From assembly GCA_037013495.1 (NCBI GenBank), contig CM072801.1, positions 33,220,001 through 33,284,000 on the forward strand: a DNA stretch of 64,000 nt, given 5' to 3'. Positions 1-7,477 of the stretch are shown here, piece by piece. The DNA comes from Hippophae tibetana (Eukaryota; Streptophyta; Magnoliopsida; Rosales; Elaeagnaceae). Each line of letters starts with the position of its first letter. Within the stretch, counting starts at the first letter, position 1. Below the pieces are notes generated by a model. It saw nothing but the letters and a program-made list of their open reading frames with translations, did no database searches and was not told the DNA's origin. Both the position numbers and the translations under genes were made by a program.

Positions 1-20
1 AAAAGAAAGGAGCAACTGTT

Positions 21-381
21 GAAATTTTCAATAAAACAAAATATTTAAGAAATCGAACTTTCAACTTTATACGACCAAAACTTTTGACTATGGTATCGTA
101 AGGACTATTATAATATATCAAATTTAAGCTCTTATCGATTCACACAATTAGTGGTAGCCTCAATAAGGAACTTGAATTATGTACCCAAATCCATCATTTA
201 CATCACTTACCTAGGGTTTTAGGTTTTTCTCCCAAATTTCCGTTTTACTTAGTTTTAATTTTATTCAATAGAACTGTAAAGGAGATATTTGTGCCGACCA
301 TGGGTTCTTTATATATGTGTTCAATAAATCTATATTTTTTGAAAAAATATAGGAGAATAGTAAAAGAAAGAAGGAACTGTT
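21..381 (+). repeat. Exemplar satellite monomer A
   Basis: This is the first complete A monomer, 361 bp. Reading order: GAAATTTTCAATAAAAC start, then a block GACTATGGTATCGTAAGG, then CTTATCGATTCACAC, GGTAGCCTCAATAAGG, ACCTAGGGTTTTAGG, AAGGAGATATTTGTGCCGAC, and a 3' end made of T- and A-runs around TTGAAAA followed by AATAG. It aligns along its length with B, by eye roughly three quarters identical, so the dimer came from an ancestral monomer of about 363 bp. The phase is arbitrary: I chose the start because GAAATTT is shared by A and B and is easy to find. Confidence 0.93.
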
Positions 382-746
382 GAAATTTAAAAAAAAAAAC
401 AAAACATTTGATAAATTCTACTCATAACTTTATACGACTATAACTTTTGACTCGGGTATCGTAACGAAAATTATAATATATCAAATCGAAGCTCTTATCG
501 ATTCACACAATTATTTCTGGCCTCACTATGGAACCTGAATTATATACCCAAATTCCATCATTTACATCACTAACCAAGGGTTTTAGCTTTTTCTCGCAAA
601 TTTCCGTTTTACTTACTTTCGATTTTATTCAATAGAGCTCTAAAGGAGATATTTGTTACGACCAAGGTTTCATTATTTATGAGGTCCATAAATCTATATT
701 CTTTGAAAAGGAAATATTAGAATAGAAAAAGAAAGGAGCAACTGTT
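382..746 (+). repeat. Exemplar satellite monomer B
   Basis: This is the first complete B monomer, 365 bp. It starts GAAATTT followed by a long A-run and CAAAAC. It differs from A at fixed places: GACTCGGGTATCGTAACG instead of GACTATGGTATCGTAAGG, ATTTCTGGCCTCACTATGG instead of AGTGGTAGCCTCAATAAGG, AACCAAGGG instead of TACCTAGGG, and TTACGACCAAGGTTTC instead of GTGCCGACCATGGGTT. It carries the perfect palindrome TAGAGCTCTA at 633-642. The A/B differences hold across the whole window, so the dimer is the unit being amplified, not the single monomer. Confidence 0.92.
633..642. other. 10-bp palindrome TAGAGCTCTA in monomer B (exemplar)
   Basis: TAGAGCTCTA is its own reverse complement. It recurs in most B monomers, about 30 bp after the TTACTTTCGATTTTATTC block. 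In some units it is damaged: TAGATCTCTA in the Y-type units of 24-31 kb, TAGAGGTCTA at about 45.47, 49.10 and 56.34 kb, and TATAGCTCTA at about 44.01 kb. The equivalent place in A reads TAGAACTGTA and is not palindromic. No binding protein is known to me. Confidence 0.8.
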
Positions 747-3700
747 GAAATTTTCAATAAAACAAAACATTTAAGAAATCGAACTTTCAACTTTATACGA
801 CCAAAACTTTTGACTATGGTATCGTAAGGACTATTATAATATATCAAATTTAAGCTCTTATCGATTCACACAATTAGTGGTAGCCGCAATAAGGAACTTG
901 AATTATGTACCCAAATCCATCATTTACATCACTTACCTAGGGGTTTAGGTTTTTCTCCCAAATTTTTGTTTTAGTTAGTTTTTATTTTATTCAATAGAAC
1001 TGTAAAGGAGATATTTGTGCCGACCATGGGTTCTTTATATATGTGTTCAATAAATCTCTATTTTTTGAAAAAATATAGGAAAATAGTAAAAGAAAGAAGC
1101 AACTGTTGAAATTTAAAAAAAAAAACAAAACATTTGATAAATTCTACTCATAACTTTATACGACTATAACTTTTGACTCGGGTATCGTAACGAAAATTAT
1201 AATATATCAAATCGAAGCTCTTATCGATTCACACAATTATTTCTGGCCTCACTATGGAACCTGATTTATATACCGAAATTCCATCATTTACATCACTAAC
1301 CAAGGGTTTTAGCTTTTTCTCGCAAATTTCCGTTTTACTTACTTTCGATTTTATTCAATAGAGCTCTAAAGGAGATATTTGTTACGACCAAGGTTTCATT
1401 ATATATGAGGTCCATAAATCTATATTCTTTGAAAAGGAAATAGGAGAATAGAAAAAGAAAGGAGCAACTATTGAAATTTTCAATAAAACAAAACATTTAA
1501 GAAATCGAACTTTCAACTTTATACGACCAAAACTTTTGACTATGGTATCGTAAGGACTATTGTAATATATCAAATTTAAGCTCTTATCGATTCACACAAT
1601 TAGTGGTAGCCTCAATAAGGAACTTGAATTATTTACCCAAATCCATCATTTACATCACTTACCTAGGGTTTTAGGTTTTTCTCCCAAATTTCCGTTTTAC
1701 TTAGTTTTAATTTTATTCAATAGAACTGTAAAGGAGATATTTGTGCCGACCATGGGTTATTTATATATGTGTTCAATAAATCTCTATTTTTCGAAAAAAA
1801 AATAGGAGATTAGTAAAAGAAAGGAGCAACTGTTGAAATTTTGAAAAAAAAACAAAACATTTGATAAATTCTACTTTTAACTTTATACGACCATAACTTT
1901 TGACTCGGGTATCGTAACGAAAATTATAATATATCAAATCAAAGCTCTTATCGATTCACACAATTATTTCTAGCCTCACTATGGAACCTGAATTATATAC
2001 CCAAATTCCATCATTTACATCACTAACCAAGGGTTTTAGCTTTTTCTCGCAAATTTCTGTTTTACTTACTTTCGATTATATTCAATAGAGCTCTAAAGGA
2101 GATATTTGTTACGACCAAGGTTTCATTATTTATGAGGTCCATAAATCTATATTCTTTGAAAAGGAAATATTAGAATAGAAAAAGAATGGAGCAACTATTG
2201 AAATTTTCAATAAAACAAAACATTTAAGAAATCGAACTTTTAACTTTATACGACCAAAACTTTTGACTATGGTATCGTAAGGACTATTATAATATATCAA
2301 ATTTAAGCTCTTATCGATTCACACAATTAGTGGTAGCCTCAATAAGGAACTTGAATTATTTACCCAAATCCATCATTTACATCACTTACCTAGGGTTTTA
2401 GGTTTTTCTCCCAAATTTCCGTTTTACTTAGTTTTAATTTTATTCAATAGAACTGTAAAGGAGATATTTGTGCCGACCATGGGTTCTTTATATATGTGTT
2501 CAATAAATCTCTATTTTTTGAAAAAATATAGGAGAATAGTAAAAGAAAGAAGGAACTGTTGAAATTTAAAAAAAAAACAAAACATTTGATAAATTCTACT
2601 CATAACTTTATACGACTATAACTTTTGACTCGGGTATCGTAACGAAAATTATAATATATCAAATCGAAGCTCTTATCGATTCACACAATTATTTCTGGCC
2701 TCACTATGGAACCTGATTTATATACCGAAATTCCATCATTTACATCACTAACCAAGGGTTTTAGCTTTTTCTCGCAAATTTCCGTTTTACTTACTTTCGA
2801 TTTTATTCAATAGAGCTCTAAAGGAGATATTTGTTACGACCAAGGTTTCATTATTTATGAGGTCCATAAATCTATATTCTTTGAAAAGGAAATAGGAGAA
2901 TAGAAAAAGAAAGGAGCAACTGTTGAAATTTTCAATAAAACAAAACATTTAAGAAATCGAACTTTCAACTTTATACGACCAAAACTTTTGACTATGGTAT
3001 CGTAAGGACTATTATAATATATCAAATTTAAGCTCTTATCGATTCACACAATTAGTGGTAGCCTCAATAAGGAACTTGAATTATGTACCAAAATCCATCA
3101 TTTACATCACTTACCTAGGGTTTTAGGTTTTTCTCCCAAATTTCCGTTTTACTTAGTTTTAATTTTATTCAATAGAACTGTAAAGGAGATATTTGTGCCG
3201 ACCATGGGTTCTTTATATATGTGTTCAATAAATCTATATTTTTTGAAAAAATATAGGAGAATAGTAAAAGAAAGAAGGAACTGTTGAAATTTAAAAAAAA
3301 AAACAAAACATTTGATAAATTCTACTCATAACTTTATACGACTATAACTTTTGACTCGGGTATCGTAACGAAAATTATAATATATCAAATCGAAGCTCTT
3401 ATCGATTCACACAATTATTTCTGGCCTCACTATGGAACCTGAATTATATACCCAAATTCCATCATTTACATCACTAACCAAGGGTTTTAGCTTTTTCTCG
3501 CAAATTTCCGTTTTACTTACTTTCGATTTTATTCAATAGAGCTCTAAAGGAGATATTTGTTACGACCAAGGTTTCATTATTTATGAGGTCCATAAATCTA
3601 TATTCTTCGAAATGGAAGTAGGAGAATAGAAAAAGAAAGGAGCAACTGTTTGAAATTTTCAATAAAACAAAACATTTAAGAAATCGAACTTTCAACTTTA

Positions 3701-4689
3701 TACGACCAAAACTTTTGACTATGGTATCGTAAGGACTATTATAATATATCAAATTTAAGCTCTTATCGATTCACACAATTAGTGGTAGCCTCAATAAGGA
3801 ACTTGAATTATGTACCCAAATCCATCATTTACATAACTTACCTAGGGTTTTAGTTTTTCTCCCAAATTTCCGTTTTACTTAGTTTTAATTTTATTCATTA
3901 GAACTGTAAAGGAGATATTTGTGCCGACCATGGGTTATTTATATATGTGTTCAATAAATCTCTATTTTTCGAAAAAAAAAATAGGAGATTAGTAAAAGAA
4001 AGGAGCAACTGTTGAAATTTTGAAAAAAAAACAAAACATTTGATAAATTCTACTTTTAACTTTATACGACCATAACTTTTGACTCGGGTATCGTAACGAA
4101 AATTATAATATATCAAATCAAAGCTCTTATCGATTCACACAATTATTTCTGGCCTCACTATGGAACCTGATTTATATACCGAAATTCCATCATTTACATC
4201 ACTAACCAAGGGTTTTAGCTTTTTCTCGCAAATTTCCGTTTTACTTACTTTCGATTTTATTCAATAGAGCTCTAAAGGAGATATTTGTTACGACCAAGGT
4301 TTCATTATATATGAGGTCCATAAATCTATATTCTTTGAAAAGGAAATAGGAGAATAGAAAAAGAAAGGAGCAACTGTTGAAATTTTCAATAAAACAAAAC
4401 ATTTAAGAAATCGAACTTTCAACTTTATACGACCAAAACTTTTGACTATGGTATCGTAAGGACTATTATAATATATCAAATTTAAGCTCTTATCGATTCA
4501 CACAATTAGTGGTAGCCTCAATAAGGAACTTGAATTATGTACCCAAATCCATCATTTACATCACTTACCTAGGGTTTTAGGTTTTTCTCCCAAATTTCCG
4601 TTTTACTTAGTTTTAATTTTATTCAATAGAACTGTAAAGGAGATATTTGTGCCGACCATGGGTTATTTATATATGTGTTCAATAAATCT

Positions 4690-4712
4690 CTATTTTTCGA
4701 AAAAAAAAATAG
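4690..4712. other. A/T hairpin at the A-B junction (exemplar)
   Basis: Near the 3' end of A, CTATTTTT (4690-4697) is followed after a short A-rich loop by its reverse complement AAAAATAG (4705-4712), with TTCGAA at the turn. The flanks extend the pairing with one bulge (CTC on the left, GGAG on the right). The structure recurs in every A monomer of the TTTTTCGAAAAA subtype. In TTTTTTGAAAAAATATAGG units the pairing is weaker. It lies 30-35 bp before B and just upstream of the LTR insertion point at 5447. Confidence 0.65.
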
Positions 4713-5442
4713 GAGATTAGTAAAAGAAAGGAGCAACTGTTGAAATTTTGAAAAAAAAACAAAACATTTGATAAATTCTACTTTTAACTTTATACGACCA
4801 TAACTTTTGACTCGGGTATCGTAACGAAAATTATAATATATCAAATCAAAGCTCTTATCGATTCACACAATTATTTCTGGCCTCACTATGGAACCTGATT
4901 TATATACCGAAATTCCATCATTTACATCACTAACCAAGGGTTTTAGCTTTTTCTCGCAAATTTCCGTTTTACTTACTTTCGATTTTATTCAATAGAGCTC
5001 TAAAGGAGATATTTGTTACGACCAAGGTTTCATTATATATGAGGTCCATAAATCTATATTCTTTGAAAAGGAAATAGGAGAATAGAAAAAGAAAGGAGCA
5101 ACTGTTGAAATTTTCAATAAAACAAAACATTTAAGAAATCGAACTTTCAACTTTATACGACCAAAACTTTTGACTATGGTATCGTAAGGACTATTATAAT
5201 ATATCAAATTTAAGCTCTTATCGATTCACACAATTAGTGGTAGCCTCAATAAGGAACTTGAATTATGTACCCAAATCCATCATTTACATCACTTACCTAG
5301 GGTTTTAGGTTTTTCTCCCAAATTTCCGTTTTACTTAGTTTTAATTTTATTCAATAGAACTGTAAAGGAGATATTTGTGCCGACCATGGGTTATTTATAT
5401 ATGTGTTCAATAAATCTCTATTTTTCGAAAAAAAAATAGGAG

Positions 5443-5447
5443 ATTAG
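5443..5447 (+). repeat. Left target-site duplication ATTAG
   Basis: ATTAG directly abuts the TG end of the LTR. Together with its right copy it reconstructs the uninterrupted satellite reading AGGAGATTAGTAAAAGAAAG, which is found intact at about 4711-4730. Confidence 0.96.
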
Positions 5448-5453
5448 TGATGA
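5448..5453. repeat. LTR terminal inverted repeat, left (TGATGA)
   Basis: TGATGA is the exact reverse complement of TCATCA at 7467-7472 and contains the canonical TG. It is the integrase-recognised end of the element. Confidence 0.9.
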
Positions 5454-5744
5454 GTGCTCAAAAAACACTAAAATAACCATGATTTTATGCACATTAATTA
5501 ATTAAAAATATATATATTTATATGTTTTATCATATATTTATATAAATTTGTCTTTTTCGGAATCACGTGTATTTTTATTGTTTTTCAGGGATTTTGGCTT
5601 AAAAATGCAACTTAAAGACTCAAAGAAGAATACTGGAAGCAATACATCACAAATATATTAATAAATAAATGCGGAAAGGTCGACAAATATGGAAAAATTG
5701 GACAAAATGGGTCAAAAAGGTCAAAAATGTCAAAAAGGAGAAAA
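5454..5744 (+). other. AT-rich distal U3 of the LTR
   Basis: This stretch is AT-rich with runs such as ATTAATTAATTAAAAATATA. It contains CACGTG at about 5565-5570 and, near its right end, three copies of GTCAAAAA at 5711, 5720 and 5729 (9-bp period). The first two read GGTCAA, the reverse complement of the plant W-box core TTGACC. No gene is seen. Regulatory meaning is inferred only from its position in U3. Confidence 0.55.
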
Positions 5745-6030
5745 ACGCGCCGCCGCGCCGCCCAGCCGCCGCGCCCCAGCACCCAGCTCCGCCCAAACTG
5801 CGCGCGGGTACTGTTCATGCGCGCAGCACTGCGCGCGCGGGTTACTGTTCATGCGCGCAGCACTGCGCGCGGGTTACTGTTCACGCGCGCAGCACTGCGC
5901 ACGGGTTACTGTTCACGCGCGCAGCACTGCGCGCGGGTTACTGTTCACGCGCGCAGCACTGCGCGCGGGTTACTGTTCACGCGCGCAGCACTGCGCGCGG
6001 GTTACTGTTCACGCGCGCGCCGACACTCAT
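5745..6030 (+). other. GC-rich, CpG-dense island inside U3
   Basis: Composition switches abruptly from AT-rich to GC-rich at about 5745 (CGCGCCGCCGCGCC) and back at about 6030. Nothing else in the window is like it. The left part (5745-5797) is C-rich and unique; the right part is the 32-bp minisatellite. The island lies about 130-400 bp upstream of the TATA box. Dense CpG in a plant repeat would be expected to be heavily methylated. The long open frames that cross it in three frames arise because the 32-bp period is not a multiple of three and the GC repeat lacks stop codons, so they are not taken as genes. Confidence 0.85.
5798..6020 (+). repeat. 32-bp GC-rich hairpin minisatellite
   Basis: The motif TACTGTTCA occurs at 5809, 5843, 5875, 5907, 5939, 5971 and 6003, so the spacing is 34 then 32 bp five times. 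Between these motifs lie six copies of GCGCGCAGCACTGCGCGC at 5819, 5853, 5885, 5917, 5949 and 5981. Each is a near-perfect inverted repeat with 8-bp arms (GCGCGCAG/CTGCGCGC) around a CA centre. The copy at 5885 has one change (GCGCAC). The alternating GC runs could also favour Z-DNA. The first unit is 2 bp longer because of an extra GC. The array probably grew by slippage or unequal exchange. Confidence 0.93.
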
Positions 6031-6034
6031 TTTT

Positions 6035-6040
6035 CACGTG
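6035..6040. promoter_or_regulatory. G-box CACGTG
   Basis: CACGTG is the plant G-box core bound by bHLH and bZIP factors. It lies 12 bp before the first TGACGTCA and 112 bp before the TATA box. Function is inferred from motif and position. Confidence 0.5.
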
Positions 6041-6051
6041 CAGCAGCCCCA

Positions 6052-6082
6052 TGACGTCATGCTGACGTCATCAATGACGTCA
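6052..6082. promoter_or_regulatory. Three helically phased TGACGTCA bZIP sites
   Basis: The perfect palindrome TGACGTCA occurs at 6052-6059, 6063-6070 and 6075-6082. The starts are 11 and 12 bp apart, about one turn of the helix, so three dimers could bind on nearly the same face. TGACGTCA is the optimal C-box/CRE-type site of plant bZIP proteins, including TGA (as-1 type) factors. It lies 70-100 bp upstream of the TATA box, a typical enhancer position in U3. Three perfect copies in 31 bp are unlikely by chance. Confidence 0.75.
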
Positions 6083-6151
6083 GCATTTCCATTATGCGTT
6101 TTTACATTTTTTTTAACATTTTTTTACTCATTTTTTCTCTCCATCCTCACC

Positions 6152-6159
6152 TATAAATA
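6152..6159 (+). promoter_or_regulatory. TATA box of the LTR promoter
   Basis: TATAAATA is preceded by a long pyrimidine/T-rich stretch (6100-6150) and followed by CCCCCCTTCCCTTC. Plant TATA boxes lie about 30 bp upstream of the start, so transcription (the U3/R border) would begin near 6183-6195, in or just after TTCATTTCAAAATCAC. The exact start is not visible from sequence. Confidence 0.75.
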
Positions 6160-6182
6160 CCCCCCTTCCCTTCATTTCAAAA

Positions 6183-6315
6183 TCACACCTAAAAACACCT
6201 CCAAATACATTCTTTTCTCTCTTTTCTTAGATTTTTAGGATTCTTTAGTTTTTCTTAGTTTTTCTTATGTTTTCTTAGTTTTTAGCTTTTCTTAGTTAAT
6301 TTCTCTTAGATTTAG
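6183..6315 (+). other. Start of R: pyrimidine-rich leader with CTTAG repeats
   Basis: This is the inferred 5' end of the retroelement RNA. The strand is T/C-rich with many degenerate repeats of TTTTTCTTAG about 10 bp apart (roughly 6221-6310). It leads directly into the perfect hairpin at 6316. No AUG-initiated frame of note was found. Confidence 0.5.
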
Positions 6316-6340
6316 AGTTCTTCCCTTTTTGGGAAGAACT
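6316..6340 (+). other. Perfect 10-bp stem-loop in the R region
   Basis: AGTTCTTCCC (6316-6325) and its exact reverse complement GGGAAGAACT (6331-6340) flank a TTTTT loop. The stem is closed by three G-C pairs at the loop. It lies about 130 nt after the predicted start and 36 bp before AATAAA, so it would be at both ends of a full-length RNA. It could influence polyadenylation or strand transfer; the role is inferred. Confidence 0.8.
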
Positions 6341-6375
6341 AGTTATGTTTTTGTAATATTTTAGCTCTTTGATTC

Positions 6376-6381
6376 AATAAA
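6376..6381 (+). terminator. Poly(A) signal AATAAA of the LTR
   Basis: AATAAA sits about 190 bp downstream of the predicted start, in the expected R-region position. Cleavage would fall about 10-30 nt later (around 6392-6412). A second AATAAA at 6906-6911 lies much further downstream and is a less likely site. Confidence 0.6.
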
Positions 6382-6928
6382 TGGGAGTGCAAATTCCGCT
6401 TGGAGTTTTTCCAGCAACGGGAATAGCGTCGAAGTTCTGTAAGGATTTTATTTTCTTTACATTTATTTTTATGCTTTATTCTTACATGTTATATTTAATT
6501 TGTCTGTGGTTAAATTTAACTGTGCTGGCTGTTTAGTAAACATGATGTAATAATGACGTTGTTATGCTTGCGAAATATTAAATAGGTAAAAATCTCTAAA
6601 ATGAATTGATTTTGTTTTTATTCATGATTTTATATTAAGAATGTTAGAGAGAAATATATTATTTTTCATTACAAACTTAAACCTGAAAATTAGATTTTAA
6701 GGTTTAGTTATCCGGTCTGATTTAGAGTAGTGCTCTTTTATTTGATGGTACAATCGCCCGGTAGTTAGAGTGAAGCTCTATTTCAAAAGTTTTTATAAGA
6801 ATTATTATCTGAAAATGTATTGACGACATGTTTTCAGTAGTGGTTTTAAAACTTGAAAGTTAGTACTCGGATAACTAAATTCTTAGGTTTAATTTGGACA
6901 CCTTGAATAAAGTTTAAACTGTCTAACC
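6382..6928 (+). other. U5 region, unique sequence without recognised features
   Basis: This is non-repetitive, moderately AT-rich sequence with no credible open frame. It includes the stretch GGAGTTTTTCCAGCAACGGG near 6401 and an alternative AATAAA at 6906. By position it is U5, downstream of the poly(A) signal. Long U5 regions occur in several plant Ty3/gypsy lineages. I see no further structure. Confidence 0.5.
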
Positions 6929-7074
6929 CCACCAAAGGTGGCATTTAAATGGTTCATTTTCAATCTCTTAGAAAAAGGAATTAATTTAATTAGGCAAATT
7001 AGTTATCAACCCCACCCATAGGTGTTAATTGATTTGTTTAGTTAACAAAGAATATCTAACCCCACCAAAGGTGG
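6929..7074 (+). repeat. Three short CCACC...GGTGG stem-loops in U5
   Basis: Small inverted repeats recur three times. CCACC-AAA-GGTGG lies at 6929-6941 and again at 7062-7074, each preceded by TCTAAC, giving the shared string TCTAACCCCACCAAAGGTGG. A degenerate copy, CAACCCCACCCATAGGTG, lies at about 7007-7024. The spacing is about 80 and 53 bp. Each could form a 5-bp stem with a 3-nt loop in RNA or single-stranded DNA. Function is unknown. Confidence 0.7.
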
Positions 7075-7466
7075 TATTCATACAAAAAAGGGAGAATCAA
7101 TAAATATCAATTCATATCTTTAATAACCTAGATAATATGAGCAAGCATAATTAACTTAGTTATTATATCCATAAATACTCCGCCATTATAAATGATAAAA
7201 TTTGCATGAATGTTTATTGAATCTATGTTTATTTTTATGTAAGTAGATTAAAAACACAAAAACCCCAAAATATCGTGACAGGATGTTTAGGATTTAATTT
7301 CGTTTTTAGAAGTTTGAATAATAAATTAAAAACCACATACATTCCTTCCTTAGATCGACCTTGGGAGTATACTTATCATTTTCTTCGAAATGATTCGTGC
7401 ACTTGCGAGAGTTTTATAAATATTAAAACCAAAGTATTTGCGGGAATCGGCGATGCCGGTTTTCGT
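7075..7466 (+). other. Distal U5 and conserved-looking LTR 3' end
   Basis: The part to about 7330 is AT-rich and unremarkable. From about 7350 it contains GATCGACCTTGGGAG, then GATTCGTGCACTTGCGAG (about 7392-7409) and GCGGGAATCGGCGATGCCGG (about 7440-7459). I recall similar strings near the 3' ends of plant Tat/Athila-type Ty3/gypsy LTRs. That resemblance is from memory and unverified. An open frame running from here across the LTR/satellite border is fortuitous. Confidence 0.45.
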
Positions 7467-7472
7467 TCATCA
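7467..7472. repeat. LTR terminal inverted repeat, right (TCATCA)
   Basis: TCATCA is the exact reverse complement of 5448-5453 and ends in the canonical CA. The next bases are the right target duplication, not a primer-binding site. Confidence 0.9.
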
Positions 7473-7477
7473 ATTAG
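7473..7477 (+). repeat. Right target-site duplication ATTAG
   Basis: This second copy of ATTAG is followed by TAAAAGAAAGGAGCAACTG, the normal continuation of the A-B junction. The A starts flanking the insert, 5107 and 7864, are 2,757 bp apart. Subtracting 2,025 (LTR) and 5 (duplication) leaves 727, exactly one dimer. Confidence 0.96.

Larger units (their letters stand above)
1..5447 (+). repeat. Dimeric satellite array, left segment (about 726-bp unit)
   Basis: Head-to-tail dimers begin (anchor GAAATTTTCAAT) at 21, 747, 1473, 2200, 2925, 3652, 4379 and 5107, so spacing is 725-728 bp. Each dimer is an A monomer (with ACCTAGGGTTTTAG and GACCATGGGTT) followed by a B monomer (with GACTCGGGTATCGTAACG and AACCAAGGGTTTTAGC). 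Units starting at 1473, 3652, 4379 and 5107 share a subtype in which A reads GGGTTATTTATAT and ends TAGGAGATTAG. The others read GGGTTCTTTATAT and GAATAG. Units 3652 and 4379 are nearly identical from about 3.9 kb on, which points to local amplification. The last A monomer is cut by the LTR at 5447. Positions 1-20 are the end of a B monomer. There is no gene here: the recurring 63-79-codon open frames are by-products of the repeat. Confidence 0.97.
5448..7472 (+). mobile_element. Solo LTR of an LTR retrotransposon
   Basis: The 2,025-bp insert starts TGATGAGTGC and ends GTTCATCA, so it has TG...CA ends within a perfect 6-bp terminal inverted repeat (TGATGA/TCATCA). It is flanked by 5-bp direct repeats ATTAG. 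Both features are classic for LTR retrotransposons. Satellite resumes directly after the 3' end with no primer-binding site, gag-pol or second LTR, so this is a solo LTR, normally produced by recombination between the two LTRs of a full element. The + orientation follows from the order TATA box (6152), hairpin, AATAAA (6376). A U3 of about 730 bp, an R of about 200 bp and a long U5 of about 1.07 kb are inferred. The last 130 bp remind me of plant Ty3/gypsy Tat/Athila-type LTRs, but family assignment from memory is tentative. It has no coding capacity. Confidence 0.95.

Noticed and set aside
21-381. Three submonomers of about 121 bp within the 363-bp monomer
   Set aside because: Splitting the monomer in three gave only weak look-alikes (for example GACTATGGTATC, ACCTAGGGTTTT and GACCATGGGTTC), at offsets that do not all agree. 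A self-alignment would be needed before claiming it.
400-480. CENP-B box in monomer B
   Set aside because: The GACTCGGGT block fits only the 3' half (ANNCGGG). The required TTCG at the 5' side is AACT here, so the 17-bp consensus is not met.
1021-1060. AAGGAGAT upstream of GTG/ATG in each monomer as a ribosome binding site
   Set aside because: The setting is eukaryotic satellite DNA, the motif recurs with the repeat, and no downstream reading frame is maintained.
3513-3752. Recurrent 61-79-codon open frames on the minus strand of the satellite (for example 3513-3752, 8452-8691, 21896-22117, 29883-30104)
   Set aside because: They recur with the repeat period, start or stop differently with single-base changes, run through poly-A/T tracts, and change frame with A-run length. 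This is what a high-copy AT-rich satellite yields by chance; no domain or codon constraint is visible.
5669-6238. 189-codon plus-strand open frame (and overlapping frames of 121 and 112 codons) in the LTR
   Set aside because: All three frames stay open through the GC-rich 32-bp repeat because it has no stop codons and its period is not a multiple of three. The peptide is a repeat of Cys/Ala/Arg-rich strings, and the frame covers U3 and the TATA box. It is not a plausible gene.
5448-7472. DNA transposon, MITE or full retroelement
   Set aside because: The terminal inverted repeat is only 6 bp, begins with TG and ends with CA, and the target duplication is 5 bp. Promoter and poly(A) signals lie in LTR order, and there are no internal genes, PBS or second LTR. 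A solo LTR is the simplest reading.
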